NCBI GenBank assembly: GCA_003550325.1
Contig: QKWP01001997.1
Location: 1-64,000, forward strand
Length of the DNA: 64,000 nt
From: Gigaspora rosea
Taxonomy: Eukaryota; Glomeromycota; Glomeromycetes; Diversisporales; Gigasporaceae
Reading direction: 5' to 3'
Position numbers and translations under genes: made by a program. Positions 23,101 through 32,831 of the stretch are shown here, piece after piece. The notes under the pieces are model-generated. The model was not told the origin of the DNA. It searched no databases and was given only the letters and a program-made list of their open reading frames with translations. Position 1 is the first letter of the stretch, and each line of letters begins with the position of its first letter.

Positions 23101-26100
23101 ATATTACTCTTATATTGGATTACAAGCTTGTAAGCATAAACCACTTTTTTTTAAAGTTAACACGACAAATTTATCCTTATGTAACTATTTGTTTTTGTAT
23201 TTAATTACAGTAAAAAGAAGTCAGCATTAAGTTTAGTTTTTAAATCTGTAAATGCATAATTTACTATTGAGTGATATAATTTTTATTCATGATAAAGCAG
23301 TATTAGCATGTGAGTTTACTAACCATCTGAAGCTGCAAGTTGTTTATTATAAAATAATTCAAAAACATTAATTTACTTGAATGTTAATTAAAGGAGGTTA
23401 GTACCAAAATTCATTTTAAAATACAAACATCAACCAGGTTTTTTAATACAATAATGAGGCATATAATTTCTTCTGTAACAATTTATTAGCCCGTGAGTAA
23501 AAATTTCACTCTGTAAATTACAAATTCACACATGTCTGAAAATCAAATTTAAATTGCAATATTAAAATCAAAAGGACGTAAGTACCAAATTTATCTTAAA
23601 TTATTAAAAATACTAAATAGTTATTTAATAATAAATCTTTTTCAATAATTCACATGTTTAAAGCGAGTAAGTAACCTATAAATCATAAAATAATATGGTT
23701 ATTGCACCAAATTGCTAACTTGCATATTTAAATAAAAGGATGTGCGTATTAAAAATAAATATCAATTTATAAAAAAAAACAAACAAAATTCCATCAAAAG
23801 AATTCACTAACTAAAGTCAAAATAATTATTCTGGCATTACTCATTATTCATGTAATAAATTAAAAGGGAGTGAGTATCATCAAAGCTTGTTTAAAAAATA
23901 AATGTATCGACAAAAATTTATTATATACGAATTTCTATAATATTGTTATTTAATTCCAATCTTTTAATTCGCATATCAATAGACAAGAGTAAGTGTCAGA
24001 TTCATTTTTAAAGATATAATGTTGGTTTTATTATTAAACAAATAAATTTATTTATTCGTTTAAAAATTAATAGGAGGTGATTATTAGATTTATATATGCA
24101 TATATTACAGATAGTTATGCAGTTATGCTTATCATTTTTGCGATTTGTCCTAGCACGTGAGTATGAAGTTCATTTATATTGTTTATCTCGTAGTACATTA
24201 CCAATATTTAATCTGCGTATTAAAATTAAAGGGAGTGAGTATCCAAGTTCATTATAGAGTAATTATTAGTCACAAAAGTATTCAACATTGTCTTATATGC
24301 TAATTAAAAGCGAGTGAGTATTCTGGTAACTTTAAGTGTATAGTCAAAATGGTTAGCTATAAAATTATTTAATAACCAATTTCATAAAGAGAGTGAGTAT
24401 TTTCAAACTCTTAACAGACGGGTTTGGATTAAAATCCTAACAGAATCCAGATAAACAATCTTGACAAAAACTAATCAGAATTATAGCTAACATAATCTAA
24501 TGTGTCTAACTTGTTAAGATTTTGATCCTATCTGGATTATGTTTGTCAGGATTTTATCCTAAATCCTAAGGCCCAAGGGCACAGCCCATGGTACAGATTA
24601 GCCTATGGGATCACAATTAAGTTTAACGCTCAGGTATAACGTGACCTGATCCAAAAATACGTGGTTTAATTATGCTCCCTTTTGCCTGTTATACAAACAC
24701 CAAAAGGAAATGGCCAATTAGAGTTATAAAAATAAAAAATTGCTATAGCCAATAACTTTAAATTTCTTTTTGGAATTTGTATAATCGACAAATGCAATGA
24801 AGTTTGGGGAAAATCAATACCGATATTAAATGCTGGATACTAATGATAATTTTCCATAATACGTTAATTATGCCTCACACATGAACTTATCAGCTTGTGA
24901 GTATAAATCATATTGAAATTTATTCTAAAATTATGAACCTAAATGACAAACATCTTAATCATATATTAATTTAAAGGGAGTGAGTTCTAAGTTATCTAAA
25001 TAGTATAGGGTTTTTACTAACGAACAAATCATCTAACTCTATATATTTATGTTATTAAAAATTTACAGAGAGTAAGTATCAGTTTTATTTCAAAATGCAC
25101 ACATATCTTGTAATTCTAATTATTTACTTTTTAAATAAAGAGTGTGAGTATTAAGTTCACTATGATATAGTGATACTTCAAGAATATTATGCAAATATTG
25201 CAATTTAATGTTTTCCTTGAATAAAATAAGCATTTTCAGTAAATTAGCTGTATTTTAATATCAATAACCAGCTAACATCTATTCACATACTGTATGAATT
25301 TTTAGAACAATTTCATATGCCAATTTGAACGTCAACAATTGCAACGATACAAATAGCAAGAAAAAAACGCGTGAGCATTGCATCTTTAATAACTAAATTT
25401 TTATGCAATAATTAATATTAATAATATATATGTATAATAGTATGCGATTATTCGGACCAGCTGGAAGAATATTTAGGAAGCAAAGAAATAGGAATTTTTG
25501 ATTACACACAATTTAACAACTTGGAAAAGGTTGGATATGGTGGATTTTCAGTCGTATATTCTCTATGTTTGGAGGGAAAAAATATGCATTAAAAAGCTTA
25601 AACAATAATCTGTATATGGATGATAAGACATTTAAACAATTTAAACGTGAGGTAAATACATATTATTGATTGTATTAGGTTCTTACTGACCGAGAATAAT
25701 AATATATCTAGAAAAACTTTGTTTGCAGATTAAAGTTCTTTATAAGGTTAAGCATCCAAATATAATTGAATTCTATGGAGCTTCAAAAGGTATAATTTTA
25801 ATGACTGGGTCTATAAACCTTAATTTGTATGACTAAAAATATTGTAATAAATCTAGATCAATTGACGGGCAATTTTATGATGGTGTTACAATTTGCTAAT
25901 GGCGGTAACTTACAAGAATATTTACAAACAAAAATAAATGCCAATCAGTATAAAATTTCATGGAATGAACTTATTAAAATTGCAAAAGAAATTACCTCTG
26001 GGCTAGATTATTTACATTCTAAGAAAATTATTCATCAAGATCTGGTGAGAATTAATTCTCGGACATTATATAATCACTCCTAATTTTGGTTCTAAAAATT

Positions 26101-26612
26101 GTTTTCTTTAAAATTTCTAGCACTCTATGAATGTTTTATTAAATGATGGGGTTGCTTTGATTACAGATTTTGGAGTGTCAAAGCAACTTGATGATAGCTC
26201 AAAAATCTCATCAGCTTCAGATTGTCATGGTCGGCCTGCATATATTGAACCAAAATGTTGCATTGATTCCAATTATAAGCGTAATGAAAAGTCTGATATC
26301 TATAGTCTTGGTGTATTATTTTGGGAACTTACAAGTGGGATTCAGCCATTTCATGATTTATCAAGTATTGTTATATACACAAAAATCGTGGCTAATGCAA
26401 GAGAAAAAGAAATTGCAAAAACACCTATAAATTACGTAAATCTTTACAAAAAATGCTGGGATACAGAGCCTCACAATCGTCCAACATTAAAAGAAATTTT
26501 AAAAGAGCTTGAAAAATTATCTGAAGAACGATCTGTCAAATTTATAAAAAATAAAATAAAGGTACTTAAACTCATGAAATATTCATTTAAGGTCTATTTT
26601 TTTGATTTTTAA
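11354..26612 (+). CDS. Inferred micro-exon gene with C-terminal protein kinase
   Basis: This is the whole inferred gene: a long 5' part made almost only of 3-nt exons, then a 65-nt exon and four kinase exons. Every inferred exon before the 65-nt one has a length that is a multiple of 3, and the introns between them are phase 2. Read that way the micro-exons give about 140 codons with no stop, rich in D, E, S, T, N and K (for example IDETDESDESDKTDNEQG at 15.98-17.15 kb, and NMSPTEMEQESTDEDLEEV at 23.3-25.3 kb), as expected for a disordered linker in front of a kinase. The true start codon was not found. The 15-nt exon at 11354-11368 is the most upstream in-phase candidate, and an ATG at 10978 is a weak possibility. 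What is seen is the repeated splice-site pattern. That it is spliced this way is inference. The alternative is a tandem repeat that only resembles splice sites. Confidence 0.7.
11438..11778. mobile_element. Degraded TIR element
   Basis: CCGGTCAGAATACATCAGAA near the left end is an imperfect inverted match to GTTCCGATGAATTCCGAC near the right end. It lies between the 15-nt exon and the first 3-nt exon of the inferred gene. Confidence 0.35.
14106..15469. other. Insertion-rich gap in the micro-exon array
   Basis: It contains a small MITE (14165-14259: GGTCGTCTAAAG...CTTTAGATGACC), two related tRNA-like fragments at 14290-14365 and 14405-14475 (GGGTAGAGCACCTG, then GTTTAAAT, like A and B boxes of a SINE), runs of a TTGGACA / TGTCCAA inverted motif (14630-14690, 15120-15310), and CGCGTAATAACGCACAC. 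No convincing 3-nt exon is seen. Confidence 0.5.
15470..18106 (+). other. Micro-exon array, segment B (34 candidate exons)
   Basis: Candidate exons by first base: CAT 15470, TCC 15550, TAAAAT 15629, a 27-nt exon 15678-15704, CAA 15754, CGT 15836, CGA 15914, AAT 15984, CGA 16063, CGA 16135, AAC 16201, CGA 16274 (acceptor reads AT, not AG), CGA 16347, AAG 16422, CGA 16495, CGA 16567, AAG 16643, CGA 16716, CAA 16788, AAC 16859, AGA 16932, CAA 17063, a 9-nt exon 17141-17149, CCC 17238, CGA 17341, AAT 17413, CGA 17491, AGACAG 17573, CCA 17649, AAT 17721, GAA 17795, CAA 17882, TTC 18013, CAC 18104. From 15.9 to 16.95 kb the introns are visibly copies of one another (shared blocks such as CACATTTAAAATCCATTTATT), so a three-intron unit was duplicated in tandem. 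The decoded peptide is acidic, with repeated D-E-S/T. Confidence 0.8.
18201..18328. mobile_element. MITE inside an intron of the array
   Basis: Long inverted repeats (CTTTACTTAAATATGCAAAT against, reverse-complemented, CTTTACTGAAGCATGCAAAT) surround a short core. AGCAA flanks both sides. Confidence 0.75.
18451..19155. mobile_element. Tc1/mariner-pogo-like MITE, 705 bp
   Basis: It starts CAGTCAGGCCTCCCTATAGT and ends with the inverse, ...GAGGTCAGACTG. TA precedes the left end. The core includes AATGAGACAATTCTATTGAG, shared with the copy at 36441-37195. It fills an intron between GCA 18411 and ACC 19286. No transposase is present. Confidence 0.8.
19328..19466. mobile_element. MITE inside an intron of the array
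   Basis: TGAATAAGCACTACACCTTC and the inverse of GTGTGGTGCTTATTTATG form its ends, with an inner inverted pair (AAATATCAG / CTGATACAT). Confidence 0.65.
19767..19915. mobile_element. MITE inside an intron of the array
   Basis: TAGCAA at both ends in inverse orientation, with inner inverted blocks AAATTGGCTTATGCG and (reverse strand) AAATTGACTTATGTT. Confidence 0.55.
22188..25143 (+). other. Micro-exon array, segment D (30 candidate exons)
   Basis: Candidate exons by first base: AGG 22188, CAC 22268, a 12-nt exon 22352-22363, CGA 22447, AGT 22535, CGA 22628, AAT 22711 (donor GCAAGTATA, a GC donor), TTC 22782, GCC 22871, CAA 22946, CAG 23020, CTT 23127, a 9-nt exon 23211-23219, CAT 23307, GAG 23394, CCC 23490, GAC 23575, CGA 23664, GAT 23739, GGA 23867, ACAAGA 23983, GAG 24074, CAC 24154, GGA 24232, CGA 24311, AGA 24390, CTT 24894, GGA 24977, AGA 25069, AGT 25141. 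Many acceptors here are AAAG rather than TTAG or CAG. The decoded peptide is MSPTEMEQESTDEDLEE, running straight into the 65-nt exon at 25306. Confidence 0.8.
24422..24571. mobile_element. MITE inside an intron of the array
   Basis: GGATTAAAATCCTAACAGAA and, reverse-complemented, GGATAAAATCCTGACAAACA are inverted repeats. A further 300 bp without micro-exons follows (24572-24890), so the intron between AGA 24390 and CTT 24894 is about 500 bp. Confidence 0.65.
25306..26612 (+). CDS. Protein kinase domain exons (TKL/tyrosine-kinase-like)
   Basis: The exons are 25306-25370, 25441-25651, 25729-25789, 25857-26044 and 26121-26612, with GT-AG introns of 67-77 bp. The product is the catalytic half of a cytoplasmic kinase that would transfer phosphate from ATP to a protein. 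Visible motifs are the glycine loop GYGGFSVVY (about 25533), the ATP lysine in YALKSL (25592-25594), FMMVLQFANGGNLQEYL, the catalytic loop IIHQDLHSMNVLL across the 26044/26121 junction, DFGVSK (26166), PAYIEP, SDIYSLGVLFWELTSG and CWDTEPHNRP. The HRD arginine is glutamine here, which is unusual. The exon at 25441 needs one more base near the A-run at 25577-25582 to keep frame between the glycine loop and the ATP lysine. This is either a homopolymer error in the assembly or a real lesion. A short tail follows the domain, with the stop at 26610-26612. Confidence 0.88.
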
Positions 26613-27420
26613 TTTGATGATTAAATCTTCAAATAGGCAAAAACCGGACAATAACTATTATAATTACCAGCTTTAAATTATACATATATATAGATTACCC
26701 AATTCATTTTTTGACTTTTTTTTTTACATATAATTTGTTCATTTCATTTATATTTAAATTTTGTTTGTACATCTCTCATATTTTATACAGAATTACAGAA
26801 GTTAATTTTTTGATATCAGTTATATAATAGAATATCCAAATCAGACCAGTAAATCATTATTAACATTATATATATATTTATACAAAATATTAATCAAAGT
26901 AACTAATCATGGTGGTTATTAAGTAAAAATATTATGTAACAAATAGCACATCCCTAACATATTAAATTGGCGTAGCGTATAAGCGCTAAGTAACGTGCAA
27001 TCGCGTTAATTTGGCCAGAAATAAGCTTAATTCGGACCAAATTTCAAATTAACGCGTTTGTGTGCATTATTTCGCGCTAGTGTTCCTCACGGGCCGGGTT
27101 TTAACAAAAACCCGAATTCGAACCGGAAAACCGGTCCGGGTTCAAGTTTAAACCCATACCCGAATATTTGAAGCCCGACCCGAACAGGAACCAGTATAAG
27201 TAGTATATCAATTTGTGTGGAAAAAAAAAGATGTGTGTATGTACGTTATGATGGGCAAAATCGACCCAGCACAATCTGAATTCGGGCTGTGCTCAATTTC
27301 TATTTTCTATTTTTTCTATCTTTTTTATCTTTTTAATATATGCATACTATTTTTAGTAGATAGTATTATAATGGGGTCGATGTTCATGGTTCCCTTATAT
27401 CTTTTAAATCCTTTTCATTA
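26613..27420. other. Intergenic DNA 3' of the kinase
   Basis: AT-rich, then a GC-rich ACCCGA-type block at 27080-27195 (GGGCCGGGTTTTAAC, CCGGTCCGGG). A related ACCCGACC/CAGACC block at 29040-29165 in the opposite sense may be its partner end. No gene. Confidence 0.4.
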
Positions 27421-27424
27421 AAAG

Positions 27425-28215
27425 ATACGAAAGAATTAAGTAAAGTGTAGGATGTAAAAGATTAAAAAATTTGTGGGATGTAAAAGAAATAAAGGAGTAA
27501 TAAGAATCTTTTGTAGCATTTTAGTCTCTAAACAAAAGGTATATAAGAGCCTTAAGCTCGCTTAACAAAAAGGGATAACTCAGTTGAGTTAGACTTAGAT
27601 AGTCAAGTCGAGTTAGACTTAGAAAGTCTCAACCTTCGAAATTCGAGTAGAAGTGTTAGCTCTAGACTTTACCCTTTCCAATTGTACTATTTTTGTTATA
27701 AATAAAACATATACTTATTTTGTCCCATAAGGAAATATTATCATCCCTATAAACTTGTTCGTTGTACTAGTTTTTCTTATCCCCATGATACCCAAACAAT
27801 CTATCTTTGTAATTGATATAAACATAAAAGTAGATTAGTAATCAACCTCTTATATAGATAAATCCTATGAATACGCTATTGATTACCTCATTTATCCAAC
27901 AATAATTGAACCACATGATCTTAATTGTCAATCTCCGACCACCACTAGCTGCCGTTGGAATATAGTCAGACTTACGATTGATGTAACAATCGAATTTACC
28001 TGAGACCCTAGAACCCGGAAGCCCAATCAGCAACCCAATAGCTCTTGTGTTGTGACCTTACTATACTTCTATCATCTCACTGAGGATATTAGCAGGAACC
28101 TTGAAACCTGGACCAAATCTTCTATGCCTCTTTCCACCTGCCAAATCAAGGAACTAGGAGTCTTGACTAATAGTTGTATAGAGTTTAGAATAGTTATAGG
28201 TATTATTAGAAAGTT
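27425..28215 (-). mobile_element. Possible LTR-element fossil
   Basis: On the minus strand a TGTTGGATAAATGAGG start (about 27903) is followed by a TATA-like ATCTATATAAGAGG, as in a Copia-type LTR. Further out are AGTTAGACTTAGA direct repeats (27585-27625) and short broken coding-like stretches (28200-27890). It looks old and broken. The family assignment is weak. Confidence 0.25.
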
Positions 28216-29320
28216 TTAGGTTATGACCCCTGATTTACACTTTCACATACGTACAGAACTTTTACATTTAAATAGTGTAATAGCATAAAAGTTTGCTACA
28301 ATTACTATTAATTACTAAACTTTATGTGCCGGCTCTACAAAGTTCTGTCAAATGTTATTCACATAACAAAAATTATATGTAATTTTGACTTCAAAAACTT
28401 ATACAAATTTATGCAAACTTTTAGTAATATTCCAACCCTATATATGAAAGATATATATCTGATACATATAACACTAATAATCTTATCATTATATATATCA
28501 ACAGGTTCTATGTTATTAAATTTTCAGTTGAATGTTTGGTGTGTTTAGTTTGTGCTAAAGCTTATGGAAAAGCTTTATGGAAAAGGCTCAATATTAACAA
28601 GAAATATAAAAGGCTCTAGATATAAAAAATAAAGATTTATAATAAATGTACTATACAAGATATGGTCAAGAATTTTTTTGGCTAGTTTAAAGATATATGT
28701 TTCAAGATTCTGTTCAAAAAAATCTTGATTTTAGTAATATTTGTTGTAGAAATTTCCAATATATTCATATTTTCGAAGGTGCTTGAAAACTTGACTTATA
28801 GTGGTATGTTAATATCTAAGTGTTTGCAATTTTCAAAATGATAAACTTTTTAAAAAAATTTTTATTTGCTAGTGAAGATGTTTTGAAAGCATTATGTTTC
28901 TATACTATATTTGATTTGAGATATTCATATTGATATAATATTTAATCATCTGATCTTAATTATATACGTGCATACATATGTATTGTATCAATTTATAGAA
29001 TCTATTATACCAAAAATCATCATAAAAAAATCATTTTTATATAAAACAGATCAGTCTGGGTACTATCAGTCTGGTCTCTCTCATGACTCAGCCTGATCAG
29101 GCTCAAAAATTATAGTTCAGACCCGAACAAGGCTGGGTCTGGGTCAGGTCTGTGTCCTTAGTTCAGGTATAAGTATGGTACATATTACAGGTAAGTTTAT
29201 TTTAAGATTAATAAAGGCTATTTAAAAAAAGTATATTAAAGAATCATATTATTACCTTATTAAATTACTTGTTGATAGTATTTAAAAAAGACATGTATAT
29301 ATATATATAATATTTAAAGC
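28216..29320. other. AT-rich intergenic DNA
   Basis: No supportable gene. The GC-richer block at 29045-29165 (GACCCGAACAAGGCTGGG) is repeat-like. Confidence 0.4.
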
Positions 29321-29325
29321 ACTAT

Positions 29326-29650
29326 AGTCTACCTTCCATAAATGCAACTCATAGGGACAAGCCTACAACATGCATTTAGAGAGGTTTGCATTTAGAGTGA
29401 GCCAATTAAATTGCAGCTTTAAAAATTTGATCATCAAGTTTATATAACTTCTACCAAAACTGTATAACCTATTTTAAATACTAAAATTTGATTGGCTACG
29501 TGCATTTAGGGAGGTTAGTGCAATATAAAATGTTATTCAAGAGAACGTGCATTTACAGAATATAGAACATGCATTTAGCACTAATAACATTTTACAGAAT
29601 AGAAAAAAATGTGCATTTAGGGAGGTATTGCATTTATGGAGGTCTGACTG
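29326..29650. mobile_element. TA-flanked MITE (ATAAATGCAA family)
   Basis: TIRs CCTTCCATAAATGCAACTC / inverse of TGCATTTATGGAGGTCTG. TA lies outside. The copy at 58346-58684 matches along its whole length, including TGTAGGCTTGTCCCTA and CAATTTAATTGGCTC. 42171-42597 is a more degraded copy. Confidence 0.75.
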
Positions 29651-29900
29651 TAATATTATATCTAATTAGAGTTTATCTCAGATGAGTAATATATAATAGT
29701 AATATGATATAAAAAATAAAAGTAATAGCATAGTATTTTAGATCTTTACTTCTACATATATTGAATAACTAGACCTATCGTACTTATAAATCATATGGGC
29801 GGATTTTAGCTGATCTACGTGATAAAAAAAATGTTAATAAAAATGTGATCAGTGATATCTTAATGGTTACACTAATTTGATAAAAATAATCAGTGCAGCA

Positions 29901-30487
29901 ATGTCGTCTAAACCTTTTAATTGTCTTTTATGTTCTAAAACTTATTCAACAAGGAGGTCTTTAATATCTCATGAAACAAAAAAACACACATGTAACCGTG
30001 TCGTACCTCACAGTTCTGGGTTTGAACTTCCCTCTAGTTGGTGCTTGTGCCAATTTCGGTCAGTTTTTCTTGCGAATGTAAAGTCCCGCCTTCATAGTCA
30101 CCGAACGGCCCAAGGATTCAAACAGTTTACCATACACTGTCCTGAAAATCTTTTTTTTATGTGTTTCACCAAGAACCAGGCTTCGAATACCGGTTAACCC
30201 AGCGAAAGTATAAATGTATATATAAGGGAAAGGAGGGCTACCAAAAGATCGGCTATATTTTTGCGCACCCTGGCTGGGGAGAAAAAAAAACGAAAACAGG
30301 AAGTGAGGTTAAAGTAACAACTGAAAAGAAGGAACCTGAAACGCAACAAACGGTCGAAGCTGAGTTTGGGTTCTTTTGGGAAGAACGAGCAACTAAAGAA
30401 GAATATAATGAAGGAACTTATACATGGGCGTATGGACTTTTGAAGTTTACATTTGAAATTTGTAAGCGAAATATAGTTGTAGTCTGA
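29901..30487 (+). CDS. C2H2 zinc-finger protein of the RAG1-like transposon
   Basis: The ATG at 29901 gives MSSKPFNCLLCSKTYSTRRS and then LISHETKKH, a C2H2 finger with C8, C11, H24 and H29. A Cys/His-containing stretch follows (WCLCQFRSVF, LHSHRTAQGF, FTIHCPENLFF). The frame stops at 30197, but the next frame is open from about 30161 to 30487 and carries QEPGFEYRLTQRKYKCIYKG. The two halves meet at a run of eight Ts (30151-30158), so a one-base slip, biological or from assembly, probably splits one protein of about 195 aa. It lies 100 bp inside the left inverted repeat and ends 2 bp from the stop of the converging transposase. A DNA-binding partner role in transposition is inference. It could also be a captured host gene. 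Confidence 0.6.
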
Positions 30488-30489
30488 AT

Positions 30490-32831
30490 TTATTTTAGTT
30501 TAAAATTTATTGTTTTTTTAGAATAAGATAGAGGTGTTTCATTAATTTGATAATAAAGTTGTCTATTTTCATATGAACATATTTCATATGCTACAGACTT
30601 TAAAGAATTACCACCACCCATTGTTGTGCCGCCATAAAATAACTGAACATGGTTATGATTTTTTTTCTCGACACCTGAACATGAAAACCATCGTAGACTT
30701 AATTTTTTTGTTTTAAGATATTTTATAAATTTTGGAATATGGCATGCGAGTACGTGCATGTAAGGAGTAACGTCATCACGATGATATAGTCCTACTTGTA
30801 AAATTTTACCTTCTTTAGTTTCAATTGTTGGTCGGCAGAAATTTTTAACCCATTGTCGTGCTGAAGTTTCAAATTTAATGATATCATCATCTGTTAGATC
30901 ACTCTTACGCATTGTTTGGTACAAAAAATAAAACTCATGCCAAAGTGTTTGTATATCCTTGCCTCTTTGACCCGGAACAAATAATTCAATTGGAAATTTT
31001 TCTAAAAGAACCAACTTATCGGGCCCCATTAGTGATGTCCAATGCCATTTTCCTTTTGAAGTTTCGGGTTCCTTAAATTTGAATACATTGATACCAAGAG
31101 AATGGATTGTTAACTCAACTTGCTCCCGAATTGTTGCAGTATTATTTTTTGATCGTCTATTAAATGCAGGTTCAGTTGATAATTCTAAGAAAAGGCATTC
31201 AAATAAAACATCTGTGATTCGAAGCATTACATGCAACTCATCTGGAATACAATGTTGATTTTCTAAAAAAGGTAAAAGGTTTGAATTTTTGCGACCCAAA
31301 GTATTACATGAATTTTCGTAATCTAAATCCATATTCCAACGATCAGTATTCTTGCAATTGCAGTATAAACAGAAATGAACAGCTGTTGGTCCTTTAATGC
31401 CAAGTACTAATGACATGAATTTCCAGTCAGAGCCAAACCAAAATTCAATTGGCCAATGATTATTATTCGAATCAGTAATTCCTTCAGTATTTAAAGTTAA
31501 TAAATCTTCAATTAAAAAGCTAAAAGCTTGTTGAAGAGATTCATATTGTTCTATACCGCTATAAAGAAAAATACAATGTTGGTTTGATGGACTTAAAACT
31601 GCATCATGTTGATTTAATATGCAGGCAGTAAACATTACATGATTATGGTGTTTACCGACCTGCCGTCCATCACCACTTAATTTAATATGAACTACGTCCC
31701 CTACTTTTAATATTGCCAAATCTCCGTATGCTAATTTAGAAATTAAAACATTTAAAATGTCTTTAAGTAATCGATAAGCCCCATTAGGAGTTAAGGAATT
31801 TATTTGAACTGTGTGAACTGGAATTACATCATTCATAGTTTTTGTTATTTCATGTCGACATTTTTCAACCTCGTATTCACGCTCCATTTCGGGCATAACA
31901 GCTGCAAGTCGACGATATCCGTCACGAGAAACTAGAAGCTCATCACATGCTCGAACTGTTGAATCTAAAATTTGTAATTGGGGTTTTTTTAAATTTATGT
32001 CTTGAAATCTAATAGGTGATCCATTTACTCTTAATTCTACGTGTGCTAATTTTGAATCATAAAAATTATGTAAATTAAGTGCTGATTCAACTCTATTATA
32101 AATGTCAGAAGCTAAAGTTTGAAGTCTTTTTTTTTTTTGTGACTCGGATTTAAGTTGATGAAAAGGTTTATTTGTTTGAATTTGAACTTGACATTGGTTA
32201 TCACTATTAATTCGTCTTTTTGCCAAACATTCAAGATCAAATCCAAAAAGTATTACACCAGAAAGCGCAGACTTGTTATTATTATATAATTTCTATTTAC
32301 AAATACGTAGTAAGTATAATACTATATATACAATACTATATATACATGTAAGGTAATTATTAAATTATTAATACAAACTTGTAAAAATAAGGTCGCTACG
32401 TTACTCGCAGATCTATTGCTTGATACAGATTGTTTTTCTCCATTAGAACCGTCCCAAGTTAATGTATATATTACTTTGTCATTGGAATCATATTGGGTTT
32501 CGGCCATAATATCTATACCACGAATTTTAATACTAACTAAATATCCATTAGGGATTAAATAACAACTTCGCACTGTTTGTTTGACATTTGGCGGATAATA
32601 ACCAAGACGAAAAATTTTATAAAGGTATTTTGTTTTTTTATTTCCATCAAATCTAGTTACATGAATGCTTGGATAGTTATCAACAACTTCTAAGGAATTG
32701 GTTTGTATATTTTTTTGTTGCTGAATTTCTTGAAGGGGGTAACGGGTTAAAGGATGACATTTTGGTAAGTTTTCAGTTGGCGAATATCGGGTTGAAGAAA
32801 TACTTTGAAGTGTTTTTGAACTAGGCGGCAT
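30490..32831 (-). CDS. RAG1-like transposase, two exons, 744 aa
   Basis: Exon 1 is 32831-32379 and exon 2 is 32271-30490. The 107-bp intron (GTTTGT...AACAAG) joins ...NVATLFLQ to SALSGVILFGFDLE in frame. In exon 2, counted from the TTG-coded residue at 32226, there is GDG with D186, then D267 in FGSDWKF, a CLYC zinc knuckle (C286, C289), PYMHVLACHIP (H491, H496), and WFSCSGVE with E520. As I recall mouse RAG1, the matching residues are D600, D708, C727, C730, H937, H942 and E962. The D-to-C spacing (19), the H-x4-H spacing and the D-to-E distance (253 against 254) agree, so an RNase H-fold DDE recombinase with the RAG1/Transib zinc core is likely. It has no visible RING or nonamer-binding region. 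The frame is open throughout. It sits in a transposon with terminal inverted repeats, its stop 2 bp from that of the converging zinc-finger gene. Confidence 0.8.

Noticed and set aside
12263-25143. Reading the 100-bp periodicity as a CRISPR-like array or simple satellite
   Set aside because: Repeat words are splice-site consensus only, spacers are mostly unrelated AT-rich DNA of variable length, and the triplets keep one reading phase.
27215-27421. 68-codon plus-strand frame
   Set aside because: No motif and AT-driven composition beyond the GC-rich repeat block.
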